NCBI GenBank assembly: GCA_022360075.1
Contig: JAKSDN010000773.1
Location: 1-12,526 of the forward strand
Direction of reading: 5' to 3'
Length of the DNA: 12,526 nt
Source: Kiloniellales bacterium
GTDB taxonomy: Bacteria; Pseudomonadota; Alphaproteobacteria; Kiloniellales; JAKSDN01
A program made the translations under genes and the position numbers. This document shows, piece after piece, positions 1 through 7,310 of this stretch. The notes beneath the pieces were generated by a model. It saw only the letters and a program-made list of their open reading frames with translations, was not told the origin of the DNA and did no database searches. Numbering within the stretch: position 1 is the first letter of the stretch; every line of letters begins with the position of its first letter.

Positions 1-13
1 TAAGCCCCGTCCC

Positions 14-42
14 CCTCATGCTGAGCCTGTCGAAGTATGAGG
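14..42. repeat. REP-like short inverted repeat
   Basis: The arms CCTCAT (14-19) and ATGAGG (37-42) are perfect inverted repeats around a 17-base centre containing GAGCCTGTCGAAG. From memory, palindromes of the type CCTCAT..GAGC.TGTCGAAG..ATGAGG occur in many copies between genes in alphaproteobacterial and some other genomes, so I read this as one copy of a dispersed palindromic element. It lies about 90 bases past the stop of the minus-strand oxidase gene, so it could also form a hairpin in the 3' end of that transcript, but no T-run follows on either strand. Only one full copy is in this window, so repetition is not shown by the sequence itself. Confidence 0.5.
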
Positions 43-131
43 ATTGCTCGGTGCAAAGGGCCAAGCCTGAGCGATCCAGAGCTGTGCCCGGCTACCCTAT
101 GGCTGCGGTCGGAGATCGAGCCCGCCCCACT

Positions 132-1442
132 TTACAGTCCGAATCGATCCAGTGTCCGGTACCAAGTCCCGATCACTTCGGCGCCAATGGCCCGACAGGA
201 ATGGAACGGAATGGGGCGAATGTCGGTGATAGGGAAGGGCGAGCCCTCCCGCTCTCCGTCGATCGCGAGCTCACCGAGCAGGCGACCCATCTGAGATGCC
301 ATGGCAACACCGCGGCCGTTGTAGCCGAGAGCGATGTAAAGATGCTCCTCCGGTATGTGCAGGTGCGGTAGACCGTCGGCGGTCAGCGCGATGGTGCCGG
401 CCCAGCGATGCTGCCAAGCGATGCCTTTGAGCTGTGGAAACTTGGCTTCGGCGAGGCGCCGCAGGGTTCGATAGTAGCGCGCCGGTTCGCCCGGTCGAAA
501 GGAGCCGCGTCCGCCAATCAGAAAGCGGCCGGCGGAATCGAAGCGCATGTACTGCAGGATGCGGCGCGTGTCCGAGACGGGCAGGCCGCCGGGCAGGATC
601 GTCTCGCGCAAGTCCTCCGCAAGAGGCTCGGTCGCGACTTGAACGCTGGTACCGGGCACGAGCGATGGCTTGAGCCCCGGTATGAGGTTCCCCGTATAGC
701 CGTTGGTCGCCAAGACGACGCTGGGCGCAACGACCCTAAAGCCGTTCACTTCGGCTTCCCAAGCCGCGCCCTGCTTCGACAAGCGGGTCACGGGGCTGTG
801 CCCGGCGACCCGGACACCGAGACCGAGAGCAACTTGCGCCAAGCCGCGCGCGTAGCTCAGCGGCTGCAAGAAGCCGCCGCGCGGATCGATCCATCCGCCG
901 ACGAACTCATCCGTGCCGGTGAGGTCGCGAACCTGCCCAGCGGACAACAGTTTGACGTCGGTCCCGGTGTGACGCTGCCATTGCTCGGCGCGTCCGCGGA
1001 CCATCCTGAGGGTCTTCTCCGACACCGCCGGCTGGAGCCAGCCGCTGCGCTGCGCATCGCAGGGAATCTGATACTTCTCGATCAGATCGAAGGTGCGGTC
1101 CGCGGCTTCTCCGGCGAAGCGGATGAGCGCCCGGCCGGCGGTCTCGCCCAACTTCCTCAAGAGCGCGTCTGGATCGTACTTGAGGCCTGGGATGACCTGG
1201 CCGCCGTTGCGGCCGGAAGCACCGTATCCTGGCCCACCGGTGTCGACGACGGTGACCGCCTTTCCACCCTCGGCCAGCCGGATCGCCGCGTTGAGCCCGC
1301 TGTATCCCGCACCGATCACCAGAGCTTCGCAGGCGATGTCGCTGTCGACCGGCGGTGTCGGCGGGGCAGGGATCGCCGTCGCTTCCCAGCCCGACCGCGA
1401 GGCGCCGTTCAACAGATAGGCTTTCGAGGTATGTGGCTTCAT
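132..1442 (-). CDS. FAD-dependent oxidoreductase, DAO/PuuB-like amine oxidase
   Basis: A 436-residue flavoprotein of the D-amino-acid oxidase (DAO) fold, closest in style to gamma-glutamylputrescine oxidase (PuuB) and other secondary or primary amine oxidases. A 38-residue lead precedes the FAD-binding Rossmann fold: strand and GxGxxG loop VIGAGYSG (residues 42-49), acidic residue Asp67 at the end of the second strand, then ASGRNGGQ (75-82), a signature of this subgroup. The C-terminal flavin-contact segment reads ADGLPHL then ALGYNGRGV. No signal peptide, so cytoplasmic. The family oxidises a C-N bond using O2 or another acceptor, giving an aldehyde or imine plus the amine. Its ATG overlaps the stop of the upstream M20 hydrolase gene (ATGA), and it lacks a clear ribosome site of its own, so translational coupling is likely. 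It could instead act on sarcosine-like amino acids; the family call is firm, the substrate unknown. Confidence 0.9.
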   Translation of the reverse strand: MKPHTSKAYLLNGASRSGWEATAIPAPPTPPVDSDIACEALVIGAGYSGLNAAIRLAEGGKAVTVVDTGGPGYGASGRNGGQVIPGLKYDPDALLRKLGETAGRALIRFAGEAADRTFDLIEKYQIPCDAQRSGWLQPAVSEKTLRMVRGRAEQWQRHTGTDVKLLSAGQVRDLTGTDEFVGGWIDPRGGFLQPLSYARGLAQVALGLGVRVAGHSPVTRLSKQGAAWEAEVNGFRVVAPSVVLATNGYTGNLIPGLKPSLVPGTSVQVATEPLAEDLRETILPGGLPVSDTRRILQYMRFDSAGRFLIGGRGSFRPGEPARYYRTLRRLAEAKFPQLKGIAWQHRWAGTIALTADGLPHLHIPEEHLYIALGYNGRGVAMASQMGRLLGELAIDGEREGSPFPITDIRPIPFHSCRAIGAEVIGTWYRTLDRFGL

Positions 1443-2653
1443 GACTCGAGACCGACCAGGAAGTCAGGGTTCGTCAACGCAGTGGCCAGGTCGCGGAGGA
1501 AGCTCTCGCAAGCGGCGAGTTGCGCGACCTCCACGAACTCGTCCGGCTTGTGGGCCTGCTCGATCCGGCCGGGGCCACAGATCACGGCGGAGAGGTCCGA
1601 CTGTTGAAAGAAGCCTGCTTCCGTTCCGTAGGATACAGCTTCGGATTCATTGGTTCCAAGCAGGCGCTTGACCAGCGTTTCCGCAGAGGAATCTCCATCC
1701 GGCGATAGCCCCGGCATGAAACTGAGCCGGACGGTTTCGATCGACGCGCCGGCATGCTTTCTGCGCATCTCCGGAAACAGGTCGTGCTTACAGTATGCCT
1801 CGAGCCTGCGCAACACCTCGTCGGGATCGTCGTCCGGCAAGAGCCGGCAATCCCATTCGACGACACACTCGCTTGGGATGATGTTGCGCGCCGTGCCTCC
1901 GTGGATGCTGCCGACGTTGATCGTCGAGCAGGGCGGAGCGAAAGGCACGTTGGATCGCTGCCGTGCGGCCAACTCGTCGGACAGGTCGCTCAGGAAGCGC
2001 GCGACGCGGGCGCCGTAGACACAGGCATTGAGCCCCAGGTCCGGGAGCGAGGAGTGGCCCTCGAGGCCACGAACCGTCGTCCGGGCGCCGTAGGTCGCCT
2101 TGTGCGCGTTTACCACCGCCATTCCCGTCGGCTCTCCGACGATGACGGCGTGTGGGCGAGGGGCCTGCTCGCGAATGCAGTCGATCAGGCTCGGCACGCC
2201 GAAGCAGCCGATCTCCTCGTCGTAGGAAATTGCGAGATGCAAAGGGCGCAGAAGCTCGTCCGCAGGGAATGACGTCACGACCGCCAGCGCGGTTGCGAGA
2301 AAGCCCTTCATGTCTGCAGTTCCACGGCCGTAGAGCTTGCCGTCGCGTTCCATGAGCTTCCACGGGTCCACGGTCCAGACCTGACCGTCGATGGGAACGA
2401 CATCGCTGTGGCCCGACAGGATGACACCGCCGGGTGTCTCGGGCCCGACCGTGGCGAAGAGGTTCGCCTTCTGACCGTCGGGGCTCCGGATCAGGGTGGC
2501 GGAGATGCCGGCGTCTTCGAGGAGGCCGGCGATGTACTCGACCGCGGCCAGATTGGATCGGTCGCTCGTCGTGTCGAAGGCGATTAACGCGCCGAGGATG
2601 TCGAGGCTTGCGGAACTGGGCCGATCCGGGCCGTCCAAGTTCATGCTTTTCAT
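1439..2653 (-). CDS. argE: M20 metallohydrolase, acetylornithine deacetylase type (ArgE-like)
   Basis: A 404-residue di-zinc hydrolase that would cleave an N-acyl amino compound to the free amine and an acid. The full M20 catalytic set is visible: His82 and Asp84 in LSGHSDVVP, bridging Asp114 in GRGTADMKG, general base Glu146 and zinc ligand Glu147 in SYDEEIGCFG, Glu175 in VGEPTG, and His368 in QAHKPDEF. The spacing is close to that of E. coli ArgE, and EGHSSLPDLGLNA marks the inserted dimerisation lid. It is first in a two-gene minus-strand unit with the FAD oxidase and divergent from a TetR regulator, with no arginine-biosynthesis genes nearby. I therefore infer a catabolic deacylase rather than the biosynthetic enzyme; removal of a carbamoyl or other acyl group is possible. 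The start is uncertain: ATG at 2653 or at 2644 (Met4), neither with a good ribosome site. Confidence 0.9.
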   Translation of the reverse strand: MKSMNLDGPDRPSSASLDILGALIAFDTTSDRSNLAAVEYIAGLLEDAGISATLIRSPDGQKANLFATVGPETPGGVILSGHSDVVPIDGQVWTVDPWKLMERDGKLYGRGTADMKGFLATALAVVTSFPADELLRPLHLAISYDEEIGCFGVPSLIDCIREQAPRPHAVIVGEPTGMAVVNAHKATYGARTTVRGLEGHSSLPDLGLNACVYGARVARFLSDLSDELAARQRSNVPFAPPCSTINVGSIHGGTARNIIPSECVVEWDCRLLPDDDPDEVLRRLEAYCKHDLFPEMRRKHAGASIETVRLSFMPGLSPDGDSSAETLVKRLLGTNESEAVSYGTEAGFFQQSDLSAVICGPGRIEQAHKPDEFVEVAQLAACESFLRDLATALTNPDFLVGLES

Positions 2654-2713
2654 CGTGTGGCGGGCCTGTGGGCAGGTTCCCTGTGGGTCCGAAGGCGTCG
2701 AATCTCAATTTGG

Positions 2714-2755
2714 CTTGACAATATAATAAACAATTATTGTATGTTTGATGTCAAC
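2714..2755. promoter_or_regulatory. Divergent promoter and probable TetR operator
   Basis: A strikingly AT-rich stretch in GC-rich DNA between the M20 gene and the TetR gene. A perfect -35 hexamer TTGACA sits at 2715-2720 on the plus strand, and its mirror TGTCAA at 2749-2754 is a TTGACA on the minus strand, so two promoters face through each other. The -10 boxes are weaker: TTGTAT (2737-2742, 16-base spacing) for the regulator and, on the minus strand, TTTATT at 2730-2725 (18-base spacing) for the hydrolase-oxidase unit. Between them lie inverted repeats ACAATA (2718-2723)/TATTGT (2735-2740) and AATAA (2725-2729)/TTATT (2734-2738), a plausible operator for the adjacent TetR protein. One bound repressor would cover both promoters. 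Promoter elements are seen; operator identity is inferred. Confidence 0.6.
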
Positions 2756-2760
2756 GGAGG
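2756..2760 (+). promoter_or_regulatory. Ribosome binding site deciding the TetR start
   Basis: GGAGG lies 9 bases before the ATG at 2770 and directly abuts an in-frame TTG at 2761. The spacing supports ATG 2770 as the true start and rules against TTG 2761. Confidence 0.8.
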
Positions 2761-2769
2761 TTGGCGAAC

Positions 2770-3441
2770 ATGATCGAAGAAGCCCTATCGCCGAGCGCGC
2801 CCGCAAAACTGCGGAAGCCGCGTCGTCGGACTCAGGAGGAGCGCCGGGCCGAGACGCGCAACGCCCTCATTGAGGCGACCATCGGCCTGCTCGCCGAGGG
2901 GGGATACGCCAACGCCACGACGACGCGGATCGCCCGGCGCGCCGGCGTCTCGCTCGGCGCCATGCAGCATCATTTCGGCTCGAAAGACGAGCTGCTGATG
3001 GAGACCTTCGATCAGCTCATGCTCGAGCTGACGACGCAGATGAGCCTGGACCCGGGGAGAGGCCAGGCCCTCGAGAGCCGGGTCGAGACGCTCGTCACCC
3101 GGCTATGGGACGTCTATTGCAGCCCGCGGTACGTCGCCGTCTGGGAGTTGTTTCTTGGCACCCGCGCCGAGCCTCATCTGCGCGAAGAGGCGGTGGCGCA
3201 GCGTTCGCGTTCGCTCAGGATCTTCGCCGATCTCTGGTGGTCCTTCTTCAAGGATGATGTGGCTTCCGAGCAGGTGGTCGTCGACGTGATGCACACCACC
3301 TTGGCCATGCTGCGCGGCTTCGCCTTCTACAGCGTGTTCGAGAAGGACGAGGCTTTCTTCGGCCGGCAGCGCACGCTCATCAAGACCTTCGTCTTCGATG
3401 CCCTGCGATCGGGGGCGCAGGCGAAGCCACCGAAACACTAA
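2770..3441 (+). CDS. TetR/AcrR-family transcriptional regulator
   Basis: A 223-residue regulator. An arginine-rich lead (residues 15-30) is followed by the TetR DNA-binding domain: helices over about 22-45, then the helix-turn-helix TTRIARRAGVSLGAMQHHFG at about 51-70 and the closing SKDELL. The rest (about 75-220) is an all-helical ligand-binding and dimerisation domain with no clear family motif. Length is normal for the family. The gene stands at the head of the hyuAB-TRAP strand and diverges from the M20/oxidase pair, so it most likely represses one or both arms and is relieved by a pathway intermediate. A GC hairpin (3459-3479) separates it from hyuA, which may set different expression levels. 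The family call is firm; target and ligand are inferred. Confidence 0.93.
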   Translation: MIEEALSPSAPAKLRKPRRRTQEERRAETRNALIEATIGLLAEGGYANATTTRIARRAGVSLGAMQHHFGSKDELLMETFDQLMLELTTQMSLDPGRGQALESRVETLVTRLWDVYCSPRYVAVWELFLGTRAEPHLREEAVAQRSRSLRIFADLWWSFFKDDVASEQVVVDVMHTTLAMLRGFAFYSVFEKDEAFFGRQRTLIKTFVFDALRSGAQAKPPKH

Positions 3442-3458
3442 TCATCACGGCAGAGCGA

Positions 3459-3479
3459 CGGCCGCCGAAACGGCGGTCG
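3459..3479 (+). promoter_or_regulatory. GC-rich stem-loop between tetR and hyuA
   Basis: CGGCCGCCG (3459-3467), loop AAA, CGGCGGTCG (3471-3479) form a 9-pair stem with one G-U wobble. It lies 18 bases after the regulator stop and 24 bases before the hyuA start. No T-run follows, so it is not a classical intrinsic terminator; an attenuating, processing or mRNA-stabilising hairpin is more likely. Confidence 0.5.
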
Positions 3480-3502
3480 GCGCGACACTGAAGACACCTG
3501 GG

Positions 3503-5566
3503 ATGGACGTGCGGCAACCACAGTTCGAGATCGGCATCGACACCGGCGGTACCTTCACCGACATGGTGTGCCGCGGGTCGGACGGCTCCGCCTTCCTCGC
3601 CAAGGTGCCGAGCACGCCGGACGATCCCAGCCGCGCCGTTCTCGAGGCCGTCGACAAGCTCGTCTCCGAACGCGGTGTCGATCCTGAGCAGATCGCGCGG
3701 TTCGTGCACGGGACAACCGTCGCCACGAACGCGATCATCGAGCGCAAAGGCGCGCGCCTGGGCCTGCTGACGACCAAGGGGTTCAGGGACATCCTGGAGA
3801 TCGGCCGCCAGATGCGCAGCGGCCTCTACGATCTCATTCTCAAGACCGAGACGCCCACCTTCCTGGCGCCTCGCCGCCTTCGCAAGGAAGTCGTCGAGCG
3901 TGTCGGCGCCGACGGCAGCGTCCTCGTGCCGCTAGACGAAGCGAGCGTTCGCGCCGCGGTCGAAGGTCTCCTTGGCCGGGACGTCGAGGCCATCGCGGTC
4001 GCCTATCTCTTCTCGTTCCGCAGACCGGACCACGAAGAGCGGACCCGCGACATTATTCGCGAGATGGCGCCGGGGCTTGCCGTTTCCATCTCGAGCGAGG
4101 TCGATCCGGCCGAGCGCGAGTACGAACGAACGGTCGCCACCACGTTCGACGCCTACGTCAAGCCGGTCGTCGACTCCTACCTTCACAACCTGGAGGCCGG
4201 CCTTCGCGACAAAGCCGTGAAGGCGCCATTGCAGGTGATGCTGTCCCGCGGCGGTATCACCTCCGTGAAGAGCGCGCGCCGCCGACCCGTGCGCCTGACG
4301 CTCTCCGGACCGGCCGGGGGCATCGTCGGCGGCCAGAGCGCGGCGGAGACGGGCGGGCTCCGCAACGTGATCACGGTCGATATCGGCGGCACGAGCTGCG
4401 ACATCGCCCTGATCGCGGACGGCAAGGCGATCACGCGGCCGGAAGGCGACGTGGCGGGTTATCCGGTGCGGGTCTCCATGGTCGATGTCAATGCGATCGG
4501 CGCCGGCGGCGGGAGCATCGCCTGGATCGATAGCGCGGGGGGCCTGAGGGTCGGCCCGCAGTCCGCGGGATCGGCGCCGGGCCCCGCCTGCTACGGCCGA
4601 GGCGGTGCCGAGGCCACCGTGACGGATGCCTCGATCGTGCTCGGCTACCTGAACCCCGCCTACTTCGCGGGTGGCAGCTTCGCGCTCGATCCCCGTCTGT
4701 CCTTCGACGTCATTGAGGAGAAGATTGCTCTGCCTCTTGGCGTGAGCGTCGAAGAGGCCGCGCTCGGCATTCACAGGGTGCTCAACGGCCAGATGGCCGA
4801 GGGCGTGCGTTTCGTTTCGATAAGGCAGGGCTTCGATCCGAGAGCTTTCGCTCTCGTCCCGATGGGCGGGGCTGGCGGCCTGCATGCAACGGCCCTGGCC
4901 GACCAGCTCGGCATCGACCGTATCCTGGTGCCGCCCCATCCCGGCGTGCTCGCGGCCGACGGCCTTCTCTCCGCCGCCGTCGAGCATGAGCTCTCAAGGC
5001 CGCTTCTGGCAGCCCTCGACTCGCTCGATGCGAATGCGCTGGGCGACCGCTTTGCCGCCCTGGAGACGGACAGCTTGGCGGCGGCGCGGGCGGACTGCTT
5101 GGATCTCGGCGACGGTGAGCTTCTGCGTTTTGCCGACCTCTGCTACGACGGGCAGTCGTTCCATCTCGAAGTGCCGGTCGAATTGGATCTGGCCGATCCT
5201 CTCGGCGCCCTTCGGCAGGCGTTCCACGAAACCCACGATCGCGTTTTCGGGCAAAGCAACGAGGGCCCTGTTCGCGTGGTCAACCTTCGCGTCGTCCGGC
5301 AGTCGCGCGTGGAAGCGCATCGGGCCGAGACCGATCTTCCTGCCGCGCTTGCCGATGAGCCCGTCGAGGAACGCGAGATCAGGCTTCCTGCCGTGGGGCG
5401 GGTCCTGGCGCAGGTGTTGCGCCGCAACACTCTGCCCGGTGGACACACGATGGCGGGACCGGTCGTCATCGAGCAGGAAGACACGACGGTCGTCGTGCCG
5501 CCGACCTGGTCCTTCACCGTCGACCGCGGCGGCAGCTTGCTGCTGACCCGCGAGGCGGAGCGCTGA
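3503..5566 (+). CDS. hyuA: Hydantoinase/oxoprolinase subunit A (ATP-binding)
   Basis: A 687-residue protein of the HyuA family, the ATP-binding subunit of ATP-dependent ring-opening amidohydrolases (N-methylhydantoinase, 5-oxoprolinase, caprolactamase) and related carboxylases. The N-terminal actin-like domain opens with the phosphate loop DTGGTFTD (residues 13-20) and HGTTVATNAI (from 69). The main domain holds the second phosphate motif DIGGTSCD (293-300), then NAIGAGGGSIAWI, GPACYGRGG (360-368) and VPMGGAGGLH. The C-terminal domain runs to the end. The start at 3503 puts the phosphate loop at the expected distance from the N-terminus; an upstream in-frame ATG at 3398 would overlap the regulator and add 35 arginine-rich residues. 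The ribosome site is weak (GAAG, 3490-3493). The next gene, subunit B, starts 3 bases after the stop. Substrate cannot be read from sequence; cyclic amide, hydantoin or carboxylase activity are all possible. Confidence 0.93.
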   Translation: MDVRQPQFEIGIDTGGTFTDMVCRGSDGSAFLAKVPSTPDDPSRAVLEAVDKLVSERGVDPEQIARFVHGTTVATNAIIERKGARLGLLTTKGFRDILEIGRQMRSGLYDLILKTETPTFLAPRRLRKEVVERVGADGSVLVPLDEASVRAAVEGLLGRDVEAIAVAYLFSFRRPDHEERTRDIIREMAPGLAVSISSEVDPAEREYERTVATTFDAYVKPVVDSYLHNLEAGLRDKAVKAPLQVMLSRGGITSVKSARRRPVRLTLSGPAGGIVGGQSAAETGGLRNVITVDIGGTSCDIALIADGKAITRPEGDVAGYPVRVSMVDVNAIGAGGGSIAWIDSAGGLRVGPQSAGSAPGPACYGRGGAEATVTDASIVLGYLNPAYFAGGSFALDPRLSFDVIEEKIALPLGVSVEEAALGIHRVLNGQMAEGVRFVSIRQGFDPRAFALVPMGGAGGLHATALADQLGIDRILVPPHPGVLAADGLLSAAVEHELSRPLLAALDSLDANALGDRFAALETDSLAAARADCLDLGDGELLRFADLCYDGQSFHLEVPVELDLADPLGALRQAFHETHDRVFGQSNEGPVRVVNLRVVRQSRVEAHRAETDLPAALADEPVEEREIRLPAVGRVLAQVLRRNTLPGGHTMAGPVVIEQEDTTVVVPPTWSFTVDRGGSLLLTREAER

Positions 5567-5569
5567 GCC

Positions 5570-7309
5570 ATGAGCATTGCGCCGGCCATCAGCGTGGACC
5601 TGCGGCTCGATCCCGTCACGGTGGAAGTGGTCCGCAACAAGCTCGAAGGCATCTCGAACGAGATGCAGCTCAAACTCATTCGCTCGTCGTTCTCACCGCT
5701 CGTGAAGGAAGGCTTCGACGCGGCGGCGAGCCTGTTTACAACCGGTGGGGAAGTCCTTTCCCTGTCGCTGTCGGTACCGGGCCATCTTTCCGCCTCGATC
5801 CCTTGTGTTCGGGCTTTGCTCGATGCCTTTCCGCTCGCCTCCGCCAAGGAAGGCGACATCTACATCATGAACGACCCCTATCTCGGGGGTACGCACATAC
5901 CCGATATCGCCATGGTGGTGCCCGTATTCCACGAGGGACGGCCCATCGCGGTGAGCTGCACCATCACGCACCACCAAGACCTCGGCGGCATGGTGCCGGG
6001 ATCTCTGCCCACCAACGCCACGGATATCTATCAGGAAGGCTTGCGAATCCCGCCGGTCAAGCTGAGGGATGCCGGCGTCGAGAACGAAACGCTGGTCGGC
6101 ATCATTCGCCAGAACGTCCGTTTCCCGGACATGTTGATGGGCGACCTGAACGCCCAGACCGCCTCCTGCACCGTCGGCGCGCGTCGCCTCACCGACTTGG
6201 CCGCCGACTTCGATCCCGACCTCTTGCAGCGGATTTTCGATGACCTTCTGGACCGCTCGGAGCACATGACCCGGGAGTCCTTTCGCGCCATCCCGAACGG
6301 CACCTACCGATACACGGATCACTTCGACAACGACGGGATCGAGCTCGACCGGCGCGTCCGGATTCAGGTTCGGATCGACGTCTCGGACGATTCGATCCAT
6401 GTCGATTTCGAAGGCACGGACAAGCAACTGGTCGGTCCCTTCAACTGCGTGCCGTCGGCCTCGCAATCGGGTGTCTATTTCGCGCTGCGCGCCATCGCCG
6501 GACCGGACATTCCTTCGAACGGCGGCTGCTTCCGTCCGATCTCGATCCATCTACCGCGCGGCTCCTTCGTCAATCCGGTCGAACCGGCACCGGTCAACTC
6601 CAGGTCGGCGGCGATCAAGAGGATCGCGGGGACCATCCTCGGCGCGTTCCGGGACGCGCTGCCGGATCGCATTCCCGCCGATTCGGCCGGCGAGCTCCTG
6701 CTTCTGATCTTTGCCGGGCAGCGAGATGACGAGAGCCGCTACATCACCGGAGAGCTCCTCGTCGGCGGCAGCGGCGCCAGTGTGCGGTCCGACGGTGTCG
6801 ACGTGATCGAGACCGACAACACGAACTGCACCAACATCCCGATCGAGACCTTGGAGCTCGGCGCGCCGATCCGCGTGCTGCGCTCGGAGCTCAGAAGGGA
6901 TTCCGGCGGCCCGGGCCGCTATCGCGGCGGTCTCGGGCTGGTCAAGGAGTTCGAGCTCCTCGAGGGAAGCATGACGCTGACCCACCGGGGCGAGCGGCAT
7001 TTCCATCCAGCCCAGGGCTATGCCGGCGGCGCGCCGGGCGCCTGCGCGCGCAGCGTCATTCGCCGCCGATCCGGCGCTGCCGAGGAGATCCCGTCGAAGA
7101 TCGTTACCGAGCTCGCGGCCGGGGACCGGCTGGTCGTCGAGACGGCCGGTGGCGGCGGGTTCGGCGAGCCCGGCGCGCGCGCGCGCGCGAGCCTGGCGCT
7201 GGACCGCGCGGACGAGAAGGTATCGCAAGGCGCCGCCGAAGCGCTCTTCGGGCGCCCGGAGAATACCGAGGGAGAACCATCCAACTCAGAAGATGACGAA
7301 GGAGGCTGA
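5570..7309 (+). CDS. hyuB: Hydantoinase/oxoprolinase subunit B
   Basis: A 579-residue HyuB-family subunit, partner of the preceding HyuA; together they activate a carbonyl with ATP and hydrolyse (or carboxylate) it. It opens with DPVTVEVVRNKLEGISNEM, typical of the family. Candidate metal and active-site motifs are NDPYLGGTHIPD (residues 101-112) and HHQDLGG (134-140), followed by YQEGLRIPPVKL. Near the C-terminus GGPGRYRGGLG and the glycine-rich ETAGGGGFGEPG are also family hallmarks. The start has GGAG at 5557-5560, 9 bases upstream, inside the end of hyuA. The stop lies one base before the dctP ATG, so hyuA-hyuB-dctP is one transcript. The last 35 or so residues are an acidic tail rich in Glu, Asp and Ser. 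An alternating GC tract (7173-7189) encodes part of the tail (Ala-Arg repeats). Confidence 0.93.
   Translation: MSIAPAISVDLRLDPVTVEVVRNKLEGISNEMQLKLIRSSFSPLVKEGFDAAASLFTTGGEVLSLSLSVPGHLSASIPCVRALLDAFPLASAKEGDIYIMNDPYLGGTHIPDIAMVVPVFHEGRPIAVSCTITHHQDLGGMVPGSLPTNATDIYQEGLRIPPVKLRDAGVENETLVGIIRQNVRFPDMLMGDLNAQTASCTVGARRLTDLAADFDPDLLQRIFDDLLDRSEHMTRESFRAIPNGTYRYTDHFDNDGIELDRRVRIQVRIDVSDDSIHVDFEGTDKQLVGPFNCVPSASQSGVYFALRAIAGPDIPSNGGCFRPISIHLPRGSFVNPVEPAPVNSRSAAIKRIAGTILGAFRDALPDRIPADSAGELLLLIFAGQRDDESRYITGELLVGGSGASVRSDGVDVIETDNTNCTNIPIETLELGAPIRVLRSELRRDSGGPGRYRGGLGLVKEFELLEGSMTLTHRGERHFHPAQGYAGGAPGACARSVIRRRSGAAEEIPSKIVTELAAGDRLVVETAGGGGFGEPGARARASLALDRADEKVSQGAAEALFGRPENTEGEPSNSEDDEGG
7301..7305 (+). 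promoter_or_regulatory. Ribosome binding site of dctP
   Basis: GGAGG, 5 bases before ATG 7311 and inside the last codons of hyuB. It fixes the dctP start and implies coupled translation with hyuB. Confidence 0.8.
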
Positions 7310-7310
7310 C

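Noticed and set aside
408..1607. Long plus-strand open frame of about 400 codons opposite the FAD oxidase
   Set aside because: It is rich in Arg, Ala and Gly with no fold or motif, and mirrors a gene with clear FAD signatures; high GC content produces such frames. The same holds for other long antisense frames, for example minus strand 3932-4987 and 7368-8456.
3398..3502. Longer N-terminus for HyuA from an upstream ATG
   Set aside because: It overlaps the regulator gene and adds 35 low-complexity residues before the phosphate loop, which family members keep near the N-terminus.
7020..7310. Longer N-terminus for DctP
   Set aside because: It runs through hyuB in another frame, while ATG 7311 has GGAGG and a good signal peptide.
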